A stretch of DNA of 64,000 nucleotides. Source: Annona cherimola. Its lineage: Eukaryota > Streptophyta > Magnoliopsida > Magnoliales > Annonaceae. The notes beneath the pieces are model-generated. The model did not search any database, was not told the origin of the DNA, and saw only the letters and a list, made by a program, of their open reading frames with translations. Below, one piece after another: positions 1 to 11,600 of the stretch (position 1 is its first letter; each line of letters opens with the position of its first letter). The translations under genes were made by a program, and so were the position numbers. The stretch spans positions 10,010,765 to 10,074,764 of the forward strand of contig CM059977.1 in the NCBI GenBank assembly GCA_030490835.1, written 5' to 3'.

Positions 1-119
1 ATTGAAATTTGTTTCTGTGTAGCATCCTGACAGTGACACTCACTAGTTGCTACTTCTGTCTGGCTTTGATTCTGACTTAATAGCCTTTGGATTGGTGTAT
101 GGTGGAACATTTTTTCTTA

Positions 120-364
120 TGGTGTGTTTGTTTAACAATAAAATTTTTCACTCCACAACTACCCTATTTTTAAATTATTTCTTCACATATTCCTACACAA
201 CTACCCTATTTTTCAATTATTTTTACACAACTATCCATACAAATAACCTATTTATTTTAACTTTTATCCTTTTTACTCATCATCATTGCCCCTATCATAT
301 CACATCATTTACACAATTTTAAAAACTTTTCATCCAAAAGTTTTATTACTTCCCAAACACACCC
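120..364 (-). mobile_element. Tourist-like MITE in ALA1-like intron
   Basis: A 245-bp element in the intron before the first visible ALA1-like exon. It starts as GGTGTGTTTG (first G changed to T) and ends CAAACACACCC, flanked by TTA at 117-119 and 365-367. The terminal sequence and 3-bp TWA target fit PIF/Harbinger Tourist MITEs. No coding capacity. It is one of at least sixteen relatives in this window. Confidence 0.8.
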
Positions 365-521
365 TTAGTTTGTTGGTTGGATTAGTTTGGTTAAGCGGAT
401 TATGTAGGTCACATTTTCAAGGAAGGAAACCACTTTTCTGAGACTTGGCATGCTGTCTATTATCCAATTACACATAATATTGAAAATCTACTCCACTTGA
501 TACATTTTGTTTCTTTTGCAG

Positions 522-1817
522 GTATATATTGTGCACAGCATTTTCTACAACTTCTGCTTTGACAGATTGGAGTAGTGTATTCTACTCTGTCATCTATACT
601 TCTGTTCCTACAATTGTTGTTGGCATTTTGGACAAGGACTTGAGTCACAAGACACTCCTCCAGTATCCAAGACTCTATGGCGCTGGACTTAGACAAGAGA
701 GTTATAATATGAATCTATTTTGGATCACAATGATCGACACTGTATGGCAAAGTCTAGTTTTGTTCTATATTCCTCTATTTACTTACAGGAATAGTCAGAT
801 TGACATCTGGAGCTTGGGTAGCTTGTGGACAGTTTCAGTTGTTTTGCTAGTGAATTTTCACTTGGCTATGGACATCCAGCGCTGGGTGCTGATTACTCAC
901 ATTGCTGCGTGGGGTTCTATAGCTATCACATATGGCTGCATAATGATACTGGATTCCATTCCTGTCTTTCCCAATTATTGGTCAGTATGCCCTTTAGCCC
1001 CATTACCTGTTTCTTGACAGTTTTTGAAGTACACACGGGCATTTAATTTTTGTGGTCCATGACATATTCAATGTCACCTTTTTAAGGACATGCTTGATGC
1101 TACTTCCTAGATCCCATTCATTTTTCTTCTTCTTCTATTAGATTTTTATAATAATATTTTCTATTTTGTCATTTTAACTGAAATATTATCAATTAGAACA
1201 TTCTTTCGCAGTAAATCATGCTCGGAACTTATTGTTGCACCTGGGCTCTTGCATGAGCAAATGTTTTCTATGACTCAGCATGTTCACCGTCCACCCTGGG
1301 AACAAATCTTTGTTCAAAATGTAGAGATAATAATGCTCTATTCACACACAGCAGAATGATATGTAAATCCAAATCATTGAAGTGTTTCCGTTGGTTCTAA
1401 ATGTGGTTGTTTTTTTGTGTGGGTAGTGTCCAACAGCTGAGCAAGTTATGTGAATGTTTTTCCTTTCCTACCAAGTACAATGAAAAAAAAAATCTTATTA
1501 CTATTCCAGGTGGGTCCATGCTTGCACAATTATTTTGACAGAAAGAGAACAGCTAAATTTCTTGCATTTTTTGGGGTTTTATTTGTTCTCTAATACTTCG
1601 CATTGGCAATTGCAGGACTATTTACCATTTGGTGCAGTCACCAACATACTGGCTCACAATTTTTCTGATTATAGTTGTAGCATTGCTTCCTCGCTTTCTT
1701 TTCAAAGTTGTGCAACAATCATTTTGGCCAACAGATATTCAAATAGCCAGAGAAGCTGAAATATTAAGGAAATTGCCCAATCAGTCAGTTTTGAAGCCTG
1801 ATCAAGATTCTAGTTAA
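522..1817 (+). CDS. ALA1: 3' end of P4-type phospholipid-transporting ATPase, ALA1-like (partial)
   Basis: Two exons, 522-980 and 1616-1817, encode the C-terminal membrane region of a P4-ATPase (aminophospholipid flippase), which moves phospholipids to the cytosolic leaflet. The first exon follows a TTTTGCAG acceptor and reads from TALTDWSSV-like sequence through GILDKDL and LYGAGLR to the repeated hydrophobic helices ending in PNYW. The split Trp codon (TG|G) joins to TIYHLVQSP and LLPRF, then IAREAE, and stops at TAA 1815-1817. WSSVxYSVIYT, PTIxxGILDKDL and IAREAE are hallmarks of the plant ALA1 clade, recalled from family knowledge. The ATPase core with the phosphorylated Asp lies outside the window to the left, so activity cannot be judged. 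Bases 1-521 are intron. Orthology to ALA1 rather than another ALA is inferred from the tail only. Confidence 0.9.
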
Positions 1818-2696
1818 TGTGTGTAAAGCTTGCTTGTAGAGAAATGTTTATTGTTCAGTATATGATTTCCCTGAAAGAGTCCGACCACCATGTTTCCTTG
1901 TGGAGTTTGCAACTAGTAAGATGAGGTATGCACATGGTTGCAGATCTTTTCTAGTTCATGTCTTCTCTGATGAATGGTGGCCTGTGTTTTCCATTCCTGC
2001 AACATACTCATTATTTTAAAATTAATATTGCAGTGTTAGATCATGGATGTATTTATATAGATGACATTCAATAATCTTATGTAGAATCTAGAATCTCCTT
2101 TGAGTGTCAGCATCAATATGGCAGAGATTGCCTAGCATTCGCAGTTGATAGCTTCGATTCGTTAAACAAGGATGATACAAGTTAAAGCTAGATATGTAGA
2201 ACCACTTCCAGATTGAGGACTTTGGAAGTATTTTAACTAAAATTGTATTTATGAGATGAAATATTAACAACGGTTGAAATGTAAAGAGGGGTTGATTAAA
2301 ATCTCTAGTCAAGTAAGACTGCAAAATGCTTATTTCAACTGAGATAATGTTGATATATGGAAATTGAGATTGACTAGCATGTATGCACAAAATTCAAGCT
2401 GACTAGAAAAAAAATTAGCTTTGTGCTTCAGAAATATTTTGCATTCATCAAATATCTAGCAAACGAAAATTAAAGTTTTATAGGATTTAGGTACTTTAGG
2501 CATAATTTATGTTATGAATTATTGGCTAATGTTATTTGTAATTTTTATTATTTTCTCTGTTGGTCACTTTCAAGTCATTAAACAAAGCCCAATAGGCGTT
2601 AAAATAAACTATTTTGTTGTTTGTTAGGTTGGTAATGCATCAGGCCTAATGTTACATACCTACAATGTTTCAGAAAGTTATGGTCCACATAATTTA
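1818..2696. other. 3' flank of ALA1-like gene
   Basis: AT-rich sequence without a convincing gene. The first 200-300 bases probably hold the 3' UTR; AATAAT-type signals occur near 2070, but no site can be fixed from sequence alone. The open frame on the minus strand at 2088-2390 has no family resemblance. Confidence 0.5.
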
Positions 2697-2951
2697 GGGG
2701 TGTTTGGTAATGTAGGTAGGGAGGGAAGTGGGAAAGGAAATTTTTTTGAAAAGTGTGAGAGTAATTTGATATAATAGGGATAAAGTGGGAATAAATATTG
2801 AAGTTTTATTAAAAAAATGATTGAAATGTATGGGTACAAATGGGAAAAAAATAGGGTAGTTAAGGAGCTAAGATGTCAAATCATCTTTGAAAAATATGAG
2901 GGGAGAGGTGGGAGACCGCTTTGCCACCTAAGCTTATTACCAAACAGACCC
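2697..2951 (+). mobile_element. Diverged Tourist-like MITE
   Basis: A 255-bp element beginning GGGGTGTTTGGTAA and ending TTACCAAACAGACCC, preceded by TTA and followed by TTT. Its interior keeps the family's AATAGGGTAGTT motif but is strongly diverged, so it is an older copy or a related subfamily. Confidence 0.65.
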
Positions 2952-3340
2952 TTTGACTGACAGGAGGGCATAAACATTTTCGAGATAATTTTTTTTCGCA
3001 TATTTGATTTTTTTTTTTTTTTGGTTTAATTGTTCATGTGTTCATTGTTAGTTATTTTTGGTAATTCCTTCAGCGCAGCAATATCACATTGAACAATCCT
3101 AGCTGCTCCTCTCAACTGCAGCGATTCCTTAAATGAGCAATATCCCTTGATTCACTTTGATTCTAACTGCTGCATGGGAGAAACTTCAGCATAAATTACT
3201 CCATAGGAGTTTTGTAACCAAGATATATATGCTTGAATGGCTGCATTCTTGACCAGTTTCCTTTCCTGATAAACATTGAGTGCCAAGATTAATAAACAAT
3301 GGAGATGCATATGAGCAATAAGTATATGTGCGTGAGGAAG

Positions 3341-3590
3341 AAGTGCAAATGTTGGTGAATTAGATATATATATTGGACGCAATCTTATATCTTTAAGTCA
3401 CAAACTTGAACTATTATTACAACTCCAAGGTGCAAATGTTGGTGAATTAGATACTACGTATATTGGACAATCTTATATACAAAGTCGAACTATTATTACA
3501 ATTCCGAAGTGCAAATGTCAGTGAATTAGATGCAGATATTGGACACTTGATCTTATGTCTTACACAAAGTTGAACTATTATTACAATTCG
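3341..3590. repeat. Minisatellite, three units of about 80-87 bp
   Basis: Three tandem units each start near GTGCAAATG (about 3343, 3430 and 3509) and contain GTGAATTAGAT, then ATTGGAC, then GAACTATTATTACAA. Units differ by substitutions and small indels. No coding sense. Confidence 0.8.
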
Positions 3591-6500
3591 AAAACATGTT
3601 ATCATGGCTCAATGTCTTCAGAAGCTAGTTCTGTAAATACAGATAATTTAAGATCTACATCATCCTATTGATGTGGTGACTCTTCAAAACTAAAGAATTA
3701 GCCATGAGAAGATGAAAAATAAAATAAACTCCACATCCAAGTGAAGTGCAGAAATTGTGCAGTCGTACCCATATGGCTCACAGTTGATAAAAGTGAAATT
3801 TTGTGATGGTGGTTATGGGATGGGTTTACACCAATCATGTAGCCAACTTGATTGATAAGATTTTATCTTTAGCTTACCAACCTTCTTAGATGTACCAATC
3901 TTAGTAGTTGCAGTTTTGACAACATGATATTATCCGCAAAATATGTTTTTCTATTTCCTTCTGAATATAATTTCTTTAACATGTCTAGGACTCTCAATGC
4001 ATTTGCAACTTCTATCCTTGCAAGATATTGTCAAATTAATCATAAATATTTGGGCTGTGCTTTTCATACAATGATGACTAACCCTTATGTATGTCTCAGC
4101 TACAACATTCTCTAATATTTTGACAACTGTAGTAAACTTTTTTAAATGCATCAAATCAACAGCACTGCTAACTATAATATACCTCCAAAACTATCATCCT
4201 TTTTTTGGTATTTTTCTATTTTTTTCCTGCATTTCACCAACTTGCTTGTAAAGTTTGGGCCCTTGGGGAAACAGCGTAACTTAAAAATCATTTTTTCTCC
4301 TTTGTGCTTTCCTCTTTTTTTATTTTTATTTTTAAACCACTCTGGCCACTATCACCAATCTCCGTCTTAGACCAACGAAAGTAGGTCACTTTCAAATCTG
4401 CCCATCCACGGCCGCCTAGCCATTCTGGCATCTGTTGCTTGCTTCCAATCATTGTCATCCTCGTCAATACCTATATTATAGGACACCCACCTATCTTCTC
4501 TGCAATTGTTTTATTTGCTACTTGTGATCCTTCTTAAATCTCATCCCTTGTTTGAATAGTTTGAATTCATCATGGGTCTCACATTTGAGTCACCTTTAAG
4601 ACAATTTCTAAGTCCATAAAGGCACTCTTGTCATGCCTTGATATCCTAAACTTCACCTCTTAGCTAGAATAATTACATTCGGTGCCAATTGGATTTTCTA
4701 GGATTGATTTTCCATGATCAGATGTTCTAAGAATTATTAAAGTTCACATTAATTATTAATTATTAATTAATTGTCTTCTCTTTCCTAAAATCTATGTTGA
4801 CAAGCCCGAATATGATTAAATATTCATGCAATTGCTTACATTAGCTCAGATAATTGTTTTTTCCCCAATCATCCCAAAGTTTTCAAAACCCTAATTAAAC
4901 ACAAATTAATTTTGCGAATCTGTATTTGTATTGTAAATCTATTATCCCAAAGGTAATCTACAGAATCTCACAAATTCTGGTTAAATCAAATGATTTGAAG
5001 TTTCCACCAAAATGCAGTGTTCTTCCTCAAGTCAGAAAGAAACCCGAAATTCAGCTCTCAAAGCATTGGAAAAGTATGTAAAAGGTAGATCTCTGTCAAC
5101 AACATTAAGTAATTTCAAGATAAAAAAAACGTGTTGAGATTATCATAACAATTTTTTTTAGTGTTTCTTTGCTAAACAGGTGGCTGAATGGAACACTATT
5201 AAAATACTCTAGGTGAAGTAAAAATGTAGATCTATACTCAGATCTCTCTCTCACCCCCACCCCCACCCCCGGGGCCAGGGGAGGGGTAGAAACACAGATC
5301 CTTCTAATCATTGAATGGGCTTGCAACAAACAATATTTTCAGGTGATAAAATCAAATTTAAGTTCTTCATTGTTCCAATAAATAAAGAAATGCATTTTTT
5401 TGGTTAAAAATGGCTCAATAATTTCTCTGATATGTTATTGGCCCCGCTTGACATTCCGCAGATTGTCTATTTTCATGTTCAGACTCATGCATTTGGAAAT
5501 TAAAATAGAGCCTTTATTTATTTTTTTAATTTCTTCGAGTTCTTTTGAGATCATTAAACTAGCAAATCTTCTTTTTAATATCATGGTGGCATATGCTCTC
5601 TGACATTTATCTGACAATTCATTGACAATTTTTTCCACTTTATTCATCAAGGCAACCACACCTGGAATGCAAGGAAATGCAGGCCTGTGAATTCTACTGA
5701 AGAACAAATTTCAAAGAACAGAGGGAAGGAAAGGATGATTATGAAAGGACAGAGAACTCAGGAACCGATGGGCGAACTGGGACGAATGCTGGACCCAAGG
5801 AGATGCTCTGGAAGATGGAATGCTATCCACATCAAAAGGCAACATCCTCAGCTTAAAGGACTGCAGTGGGTGTTTCCGTTGTGCAAATATGCGACCCACC
5901 AAGCAGGTGAGTGTGGGTGGATGCATTATAGAGGAAAAAAGGCATGAATATAGTTCCATGTGCTGTTTCTCTTCAATATGAAGGAAAAAAAGTACATTGG
6001 AAGGGAGAGCATTTTTGGTTTGCCTTGTAACTTCCGAGGTTAGTAAAGTCAAAGCACTTGTGGATACAAAACATGAAGTGTGTGTGGGTCCTATATGTTG
6101 GTGTACTTTGACAGGAGGGCCTGCTGCTGAGGAATATTGCATACCGGATATTTGTTTCGTTGTTTTGGTGGAGTATGACACAGAGTTCTACTTTGTTGCA
6201 AATCATGGCCACACAGACGTGGAATCCTTACACGGAGCTTCTGGCTACTGTTGAATTCAAGGAGGAAAGCGATACCTTTCTTCAGTGGGAAAGCATTATG
6301 CAGCCTGAATTAGGTTGATGTTAAGAGATGGATTCCCACATGCAGCTTTTTTAGGGTTTTCACTGATCAGCCCTTGTCCTTGATCAGAAAGCTTTGGATG
6401 GATTTCTAATGATTTTGTGCACTTACCAGCCATCTTGCTACCATCCCTAAAATCCTACCAGGTAGGAGAGTATTCTCATCTTCCTGGTATAGATGCTGGA

Positions 6501-8628
6501 GCTTGCCTCCTTGGGAAGGAGCAGCAGGCGTGAATGCTGTGTTTGTGCCATCAAGACCCCAACATGTATAGCTCTTGGCTCCGGGTGGCAGTTGTGAAGA
6601 ATAAGATGCTCTCTTTGTTTCCCATTGTTTAGCACCCTGTGTGGTTGTTTTCAAGACACTAAACAGCAGAAACTTGATGACAGAAAAGAAGAAAAAAAAT
6701 TGGCACAAATTTTCCTCTTGAGAAGCCGTGCGTCCAAATTTTCAATTGCACTCAGAAGTCGGACGAGATGCGTCCGTGATTTATATGTGCTGACCAAGGC
6801 ATCAGAAAGACATCGACTAGATGCACGGGGCTCTGTTTTTTTCATTGTTGCCTTTTTGGTTTTTACCAAGAATTGCATCTTACGAAAAAGGTCCATGGTC
6901 TCTGGGTAATGTCCAGCTTTGATTATGGGTTTTACCTAACACAACCCACCAGCAATCCAATTGCCTAGACGTTTACCTGGGTCACAGGACTGCGCCAAGG
7001 TGACTTTAAACATTTAATACTAAACGTCGGAACCCAGCTAACCGAATCTGTAACTTCGAAAATTTGATGGAATATTCTGTTTCAATCGATTAAAATTTGT
7101 GTGAGTCAAAACTGTTTACTATGTTGTAATATATATTTTCAACTGCGAATGCATTTATCGTATTGACAAAAGTTAGCAGGCCCAGCGTTCAAAGACAGCA
7201 AAATCTCACCGAATGCACGTTCAGTTCTGGCCAGGCACATTAAACTCCTTAGAAAGCACAGAAGGTATCGTGCAATGCATAGCCAAACAGGCCCAAAAAA
7301 AGGTTGGATGAGTTTTTTGGGTTGGCGTTTTTTTTTTTTTTTTTTTTCTGAAGTAATTTTTTCCATGCTTGAAGGTGAAAAGTTTAGAGCGGTAACCAAA
7401 CATGCACAGGAGGTGAAAAGATTCTCCGTCTTCTATTTGGAGAACGTGGCCAAACAAGCCCTAGTTTGGGGCATACTAGAGCTTCAGATCCCGTGGTCTC
7501 AGCCAACGAAACGCGTTGCCGCATCAATCGTGCATTCAATCGGATAAATATAGACAGTCGGGATAATATATAAAATTTTGGCTGAAAAAAAAAAAGAGAA
7601 AAATTGGAATAAAATAAATTCATGGAACCATGTTTATTTGGGGCTTTAATCAGACTGGATAAGTTCGCCGCTAAGAGAGACATGGAATCAGTCTATCCAC
7701 GTTCGGCGTTGGACCAATTTAAGGCTGATTAAATAAGTTTGCAAAACCACTAAGTAAATAGTCCTTCAGAGTTGTCCTTTGTCAGTTGCCTGGTCATCCG
7801 GGTGATATAATCAAAAAATTAATCAAATTGGCAACGAATCCCGCTAAGCCACACACATCCAACCCCTTGGAAGAAGTCCACGTTCATCATTCCCTGTGAT
7901 TTAAAGAGTTGGAATGACAGTTGTAACACAAACAAAGATTGAAGCTTGATTTGCGAGCTCGCATCCTCTAACCCAGCCGTAGCCTGGCCAACTCCTGCCG
8001 CTGATGGCGGAGACCCAATTGTCCGTTGACTATACACCGCTAGTCTCTAGAAAGTGCAACCTATTCTTTCTACATTATCGGAATTCAGGGAAGCGATTGG
8101 AGGTAGGAGGATCCAAAGTACAAAACTCAATGAGAAATCAAAGCCTTGGAGATTATGAGGTATGAGGTGCCAAGAAGCTCCTCACCTAACTAGGAAACCT
8201 AGAGCGTCCATAGTCCAAAGCAATGTAACATACCAGCAGTTCCTCCAGTTAATCACACAAGATGTATCTGGTTGTCCCCTTTTTTTTTCAGTCAAATTAC
8301 TATTCTGTCTGAATGCATGGATCGCCATTTACAACGTTGAAAATGAAGCGCATCCATCCTTCCCTGCCTTTATATGGAGATCTCCCTGCCTATGAAAAAA
8401 GGCGGATAAGTGGCTTCAGAAAGGAAGAACGGACAAGAAAAACTTGTGCCCAACCATCGACTCATCTACTACTTTTTGACGTATGCTTTTTTTTTTTCCA
8501 ATGCAATTATGTCCAGTCGATTGTTCTCCTTTTCTGTTCTTTCGATGTTTGTTTCTTGGTTTTGTACATATAAAACATGGGGCAGGTTGCAGCAACAACA
8601 AAATCATGATGACAAGCTGTTTCAGCTC
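3591..8628. other. Intergenic stretch with no recognised gene
   Basis: About 5 kb between the minisatellite and the Lung-7TM gene. It has several short open frames (for example 5687-5947 and 5997-6254, plus strand) that resemble no family I know and show no start or splice support. A C-rich run lies at 5252-5277 and a T-run near 7321-7345. An old or unrecognised transposon could be present, but I cannot define ends. Confidence 0.5.
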
Positions 8629-11600
8629 TTACAACCGTTTGTCTTCCTCAGCTTCTCCAAGCCCAAAAACATGATCTGAGGTACTTGTGGCCTTCCTCTC
8701 CTTCCTGTCCAGCTTGCTTACCATTTCCACAGTTGCCTTGGCAACACTGCCTGTCAATGAAATGCCCTCCTCATCGAATTCATCTCCCATTTCCTCAGAA
8801 TATGCGTACCTGGAGGAAATGAAACCAATTGAAAAGTAACAACAAAGGCAATACAGAAACTTAATAAATTGTAATGCCTCCGCTTCTGCAGAGATCAATT
8901 AAGCATGTGGAAATCCCAATGCTTAAGGAGTAAACTGCCTGGATTCCACCTTCAAAAGGAAGATTCAATATCAATCCTCCAAGATAATTTTTTAGTTCTT
9001 GTTAGATATAGTCCGGCTAGACAAGAAGGGTCCTGCTTGCAAGTAATAACATCCAAGTCTTTATAAAGATCTATATTTGAGTGTGTATTGGGTGTCATCC
9101 GAAATATAATCCTAACAGGCAAACACTAAGAACTCACACAATAAAGTTTCAATCAATTGGAGCATAAGGCTTTGGTGCCCTGAATAGAAAACAAAAAGTT
9201 CTGGCATCTTTCTAAGACGTAAAGAAGAGGAAGGCACCAACATACAAACAAGCAGTATGCAGGTTGACAGAAAAAAGAAAAGGCTTCCCGATATTACCAG
9301 GTTATACTGTGTCACTTAACCGACAAAGATGGTGAAGAAGATTACCTAGTCGGGTTCTGAGATGGGGCCCATAGGATACAGATTACAACAAGTAACAGGT
9401 ATGCAAGGATGTTCCAAAAGGCTGGGATAATCCAAGCTCTTTGCCACAGCTCGCTCAAGGGATCTGATGCATTGAAATACAACTGCAATTTCAAAGAGTA
9501 TTAGGAGAATCAACTAGAATACATACTCCCTCAAATTGTGAGTTTAAATTTCTAAATCTTGAAAGAACGTAGATCAAGAGCAGCAAGTAGCTTCAGTCTG
9601 TCAACAAGTCCAGTTTATTACCACTACTACTACTACAAGAGCTATTTGCTCCCATTCAGACTTGAAGCCGGGACCAGATGCACACGTTCACAATATGAAA
9701 CCATTAGGCTATGCCCTGGTTCACCGTCAGCAAGTCTGGTTGAATGGGAACAATGGATGCAACATCCAAGAAAGCAGTTAACAAAAGGGGAAGGGGGGGG
9801 GGAGGGGGGGGGGGGGGGAATTTATTTGTGTAACCGGCGTTGCCTAAAATCTTACAGCACATTTGTTTTCTTTTGCCTTTTCTGCCCTAAGGGGGAAAAG
9901 GCAATAGGAGCCTTCATGTGTAGGTATTGCACAGGAGATTGAAAGAAGACAACTAAGGGTGTGTTTGGCAATCCATGAAAAATGTGAAGTTAAAACTTTT
10001 CAATTTAAAACTTTTCACTCTTTACAACCATCATATTTTTTAATCATTTTTTCACATTTTCCTACATAACTACCCTACTTTTCAATCATTTATACACAAC
10101 TAACCTATCTATTTTAACTTTATCCTCTTTACTACACATCATTACCCCTATCATATCACATCATTTGACAATTTTTACTCTCCAAAACTCTTTATCAAAA
10201 GTTTTATTTATTATCAAACACACCCTAAATGTGGAAGCAGGCTCAACTAGGAAGCCTTCCTCAATGGACTTGATCAGCATTTAGCAGTCAGTTGCTAGTC
10301 ATATTGTATCTCAGAACTTCACAATAAGTCAGTTGAGTTAATTACTGATAGGGTCAGGATTCTGAAAACAAAGCACTGGATTACATTGCCAAGTCAAACA
10401 TGGAAATGAAATATCTTCCATGTTCAGCGTCATTTGAATAATACATGGGGCAAGTCTTTGGGCATATAAACACCACCTCTGCTAGTGGAAATTCTAAGTT
10501 CACAAAGTATGGTACCTTTTGTCAATGCATGATAGCCTGCATTGGATAAGATACTATATGGAAGTCAAATTTCTACTTGTAAATATCTTTTACATAAGTA
10601 TATGATATAACTACTCAAATTTTATCAACAATGGTTTCTAAGTGTCAAAACCAATGTCATAGTAGAAATATAAGACATTAGCTATTCACAAATACTCAAC
10701 CGAAGAGGCTAAGATAGAGCGAAAAAAAGATAGGAATATCTATTCACAAATACTCAACCAAAGAGGCTAAGATAGGAAAAATTTATTAACTCAAAAGAAT
10801 TCAATACAACCTCATAGCCAATCCAAGCAACAGAAAACAGCACAGACAGTGCAAGAGCATTAGTGAATTTACGGTAGAGCTCTAGTTTGGCTGCACTTCT
10901 CCGCATCTGAACCCAAAATATAGAGTGAGAAAAACAGATGCAGATCAGATGATGAAACTGGCGTATTAAAATAAAAATTGAAAAAATGCAAAATCAGAAA
11001 ATCTGAACTTTTTGTTGATATAAATGCATATCATTACCAGCACCAGCACCTAAGTTTATGAAGAAAAAGAGGAAGCTACAAGGATGATGTTATAAATTCC
11101 AAAGAGAAGAAATGCATCAAATGCCCTTTTTCTGCAGAAATATGCAAAGCTTCTGAGAGAAATAATCTAATACACAGAGCAAACTCAAGAGCAGTTCTAA
11201 CATTGAGCTAACACTACAAACATGGACCATCCAGATAATATTAAACATGGACTGAAAAGTATATCCCTTAGTTTAAACACCAATTGTGGAGCATATGATT
11301 TCATCAAAAGGTTACGAGGGATATTAGAGACATAATTCATTGTGACCTTGCAGAAGACCATTTGAAGAGTAACTCGCTGTGACCTTGCAGATAACCATTT
11401 GAAGAGTAACTCACTGTCACCGTGCAGATGACCATTTAAAAAGCAGCCCAATTGTATATTACATGTATCGTCTAATCCAAAAGTTATAAATTCTGCTCAC
11501 TCATGCATCTATTTTGCCGGTCTGCATAGAGTCCCATGGCCTGAGATTCTGACAGTGTAGCCAATTGTGTGCCTCCTTAACAATATCTCATCCATAAACA

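Noticed and set aside
3341..3590. CRISPR-like array
   Set aside because: Units are contiguous, diverged tandem repeats with no unique spacers, and this is a plant nuclear sequence.
5687..6254. Two plus-strand open frames of 85-86 codons in a GC-richer stretch
   Set aside because: No known family, no plausible splice links and frames also open on the other strand; probably chance.
7260..7470. Another Tourist-like MITE (CCAAACAGGCCC and CCAAACAAGCCC)
   Set aside because: The two segments are in direct, not inverted, orientation and the family interior is absent.
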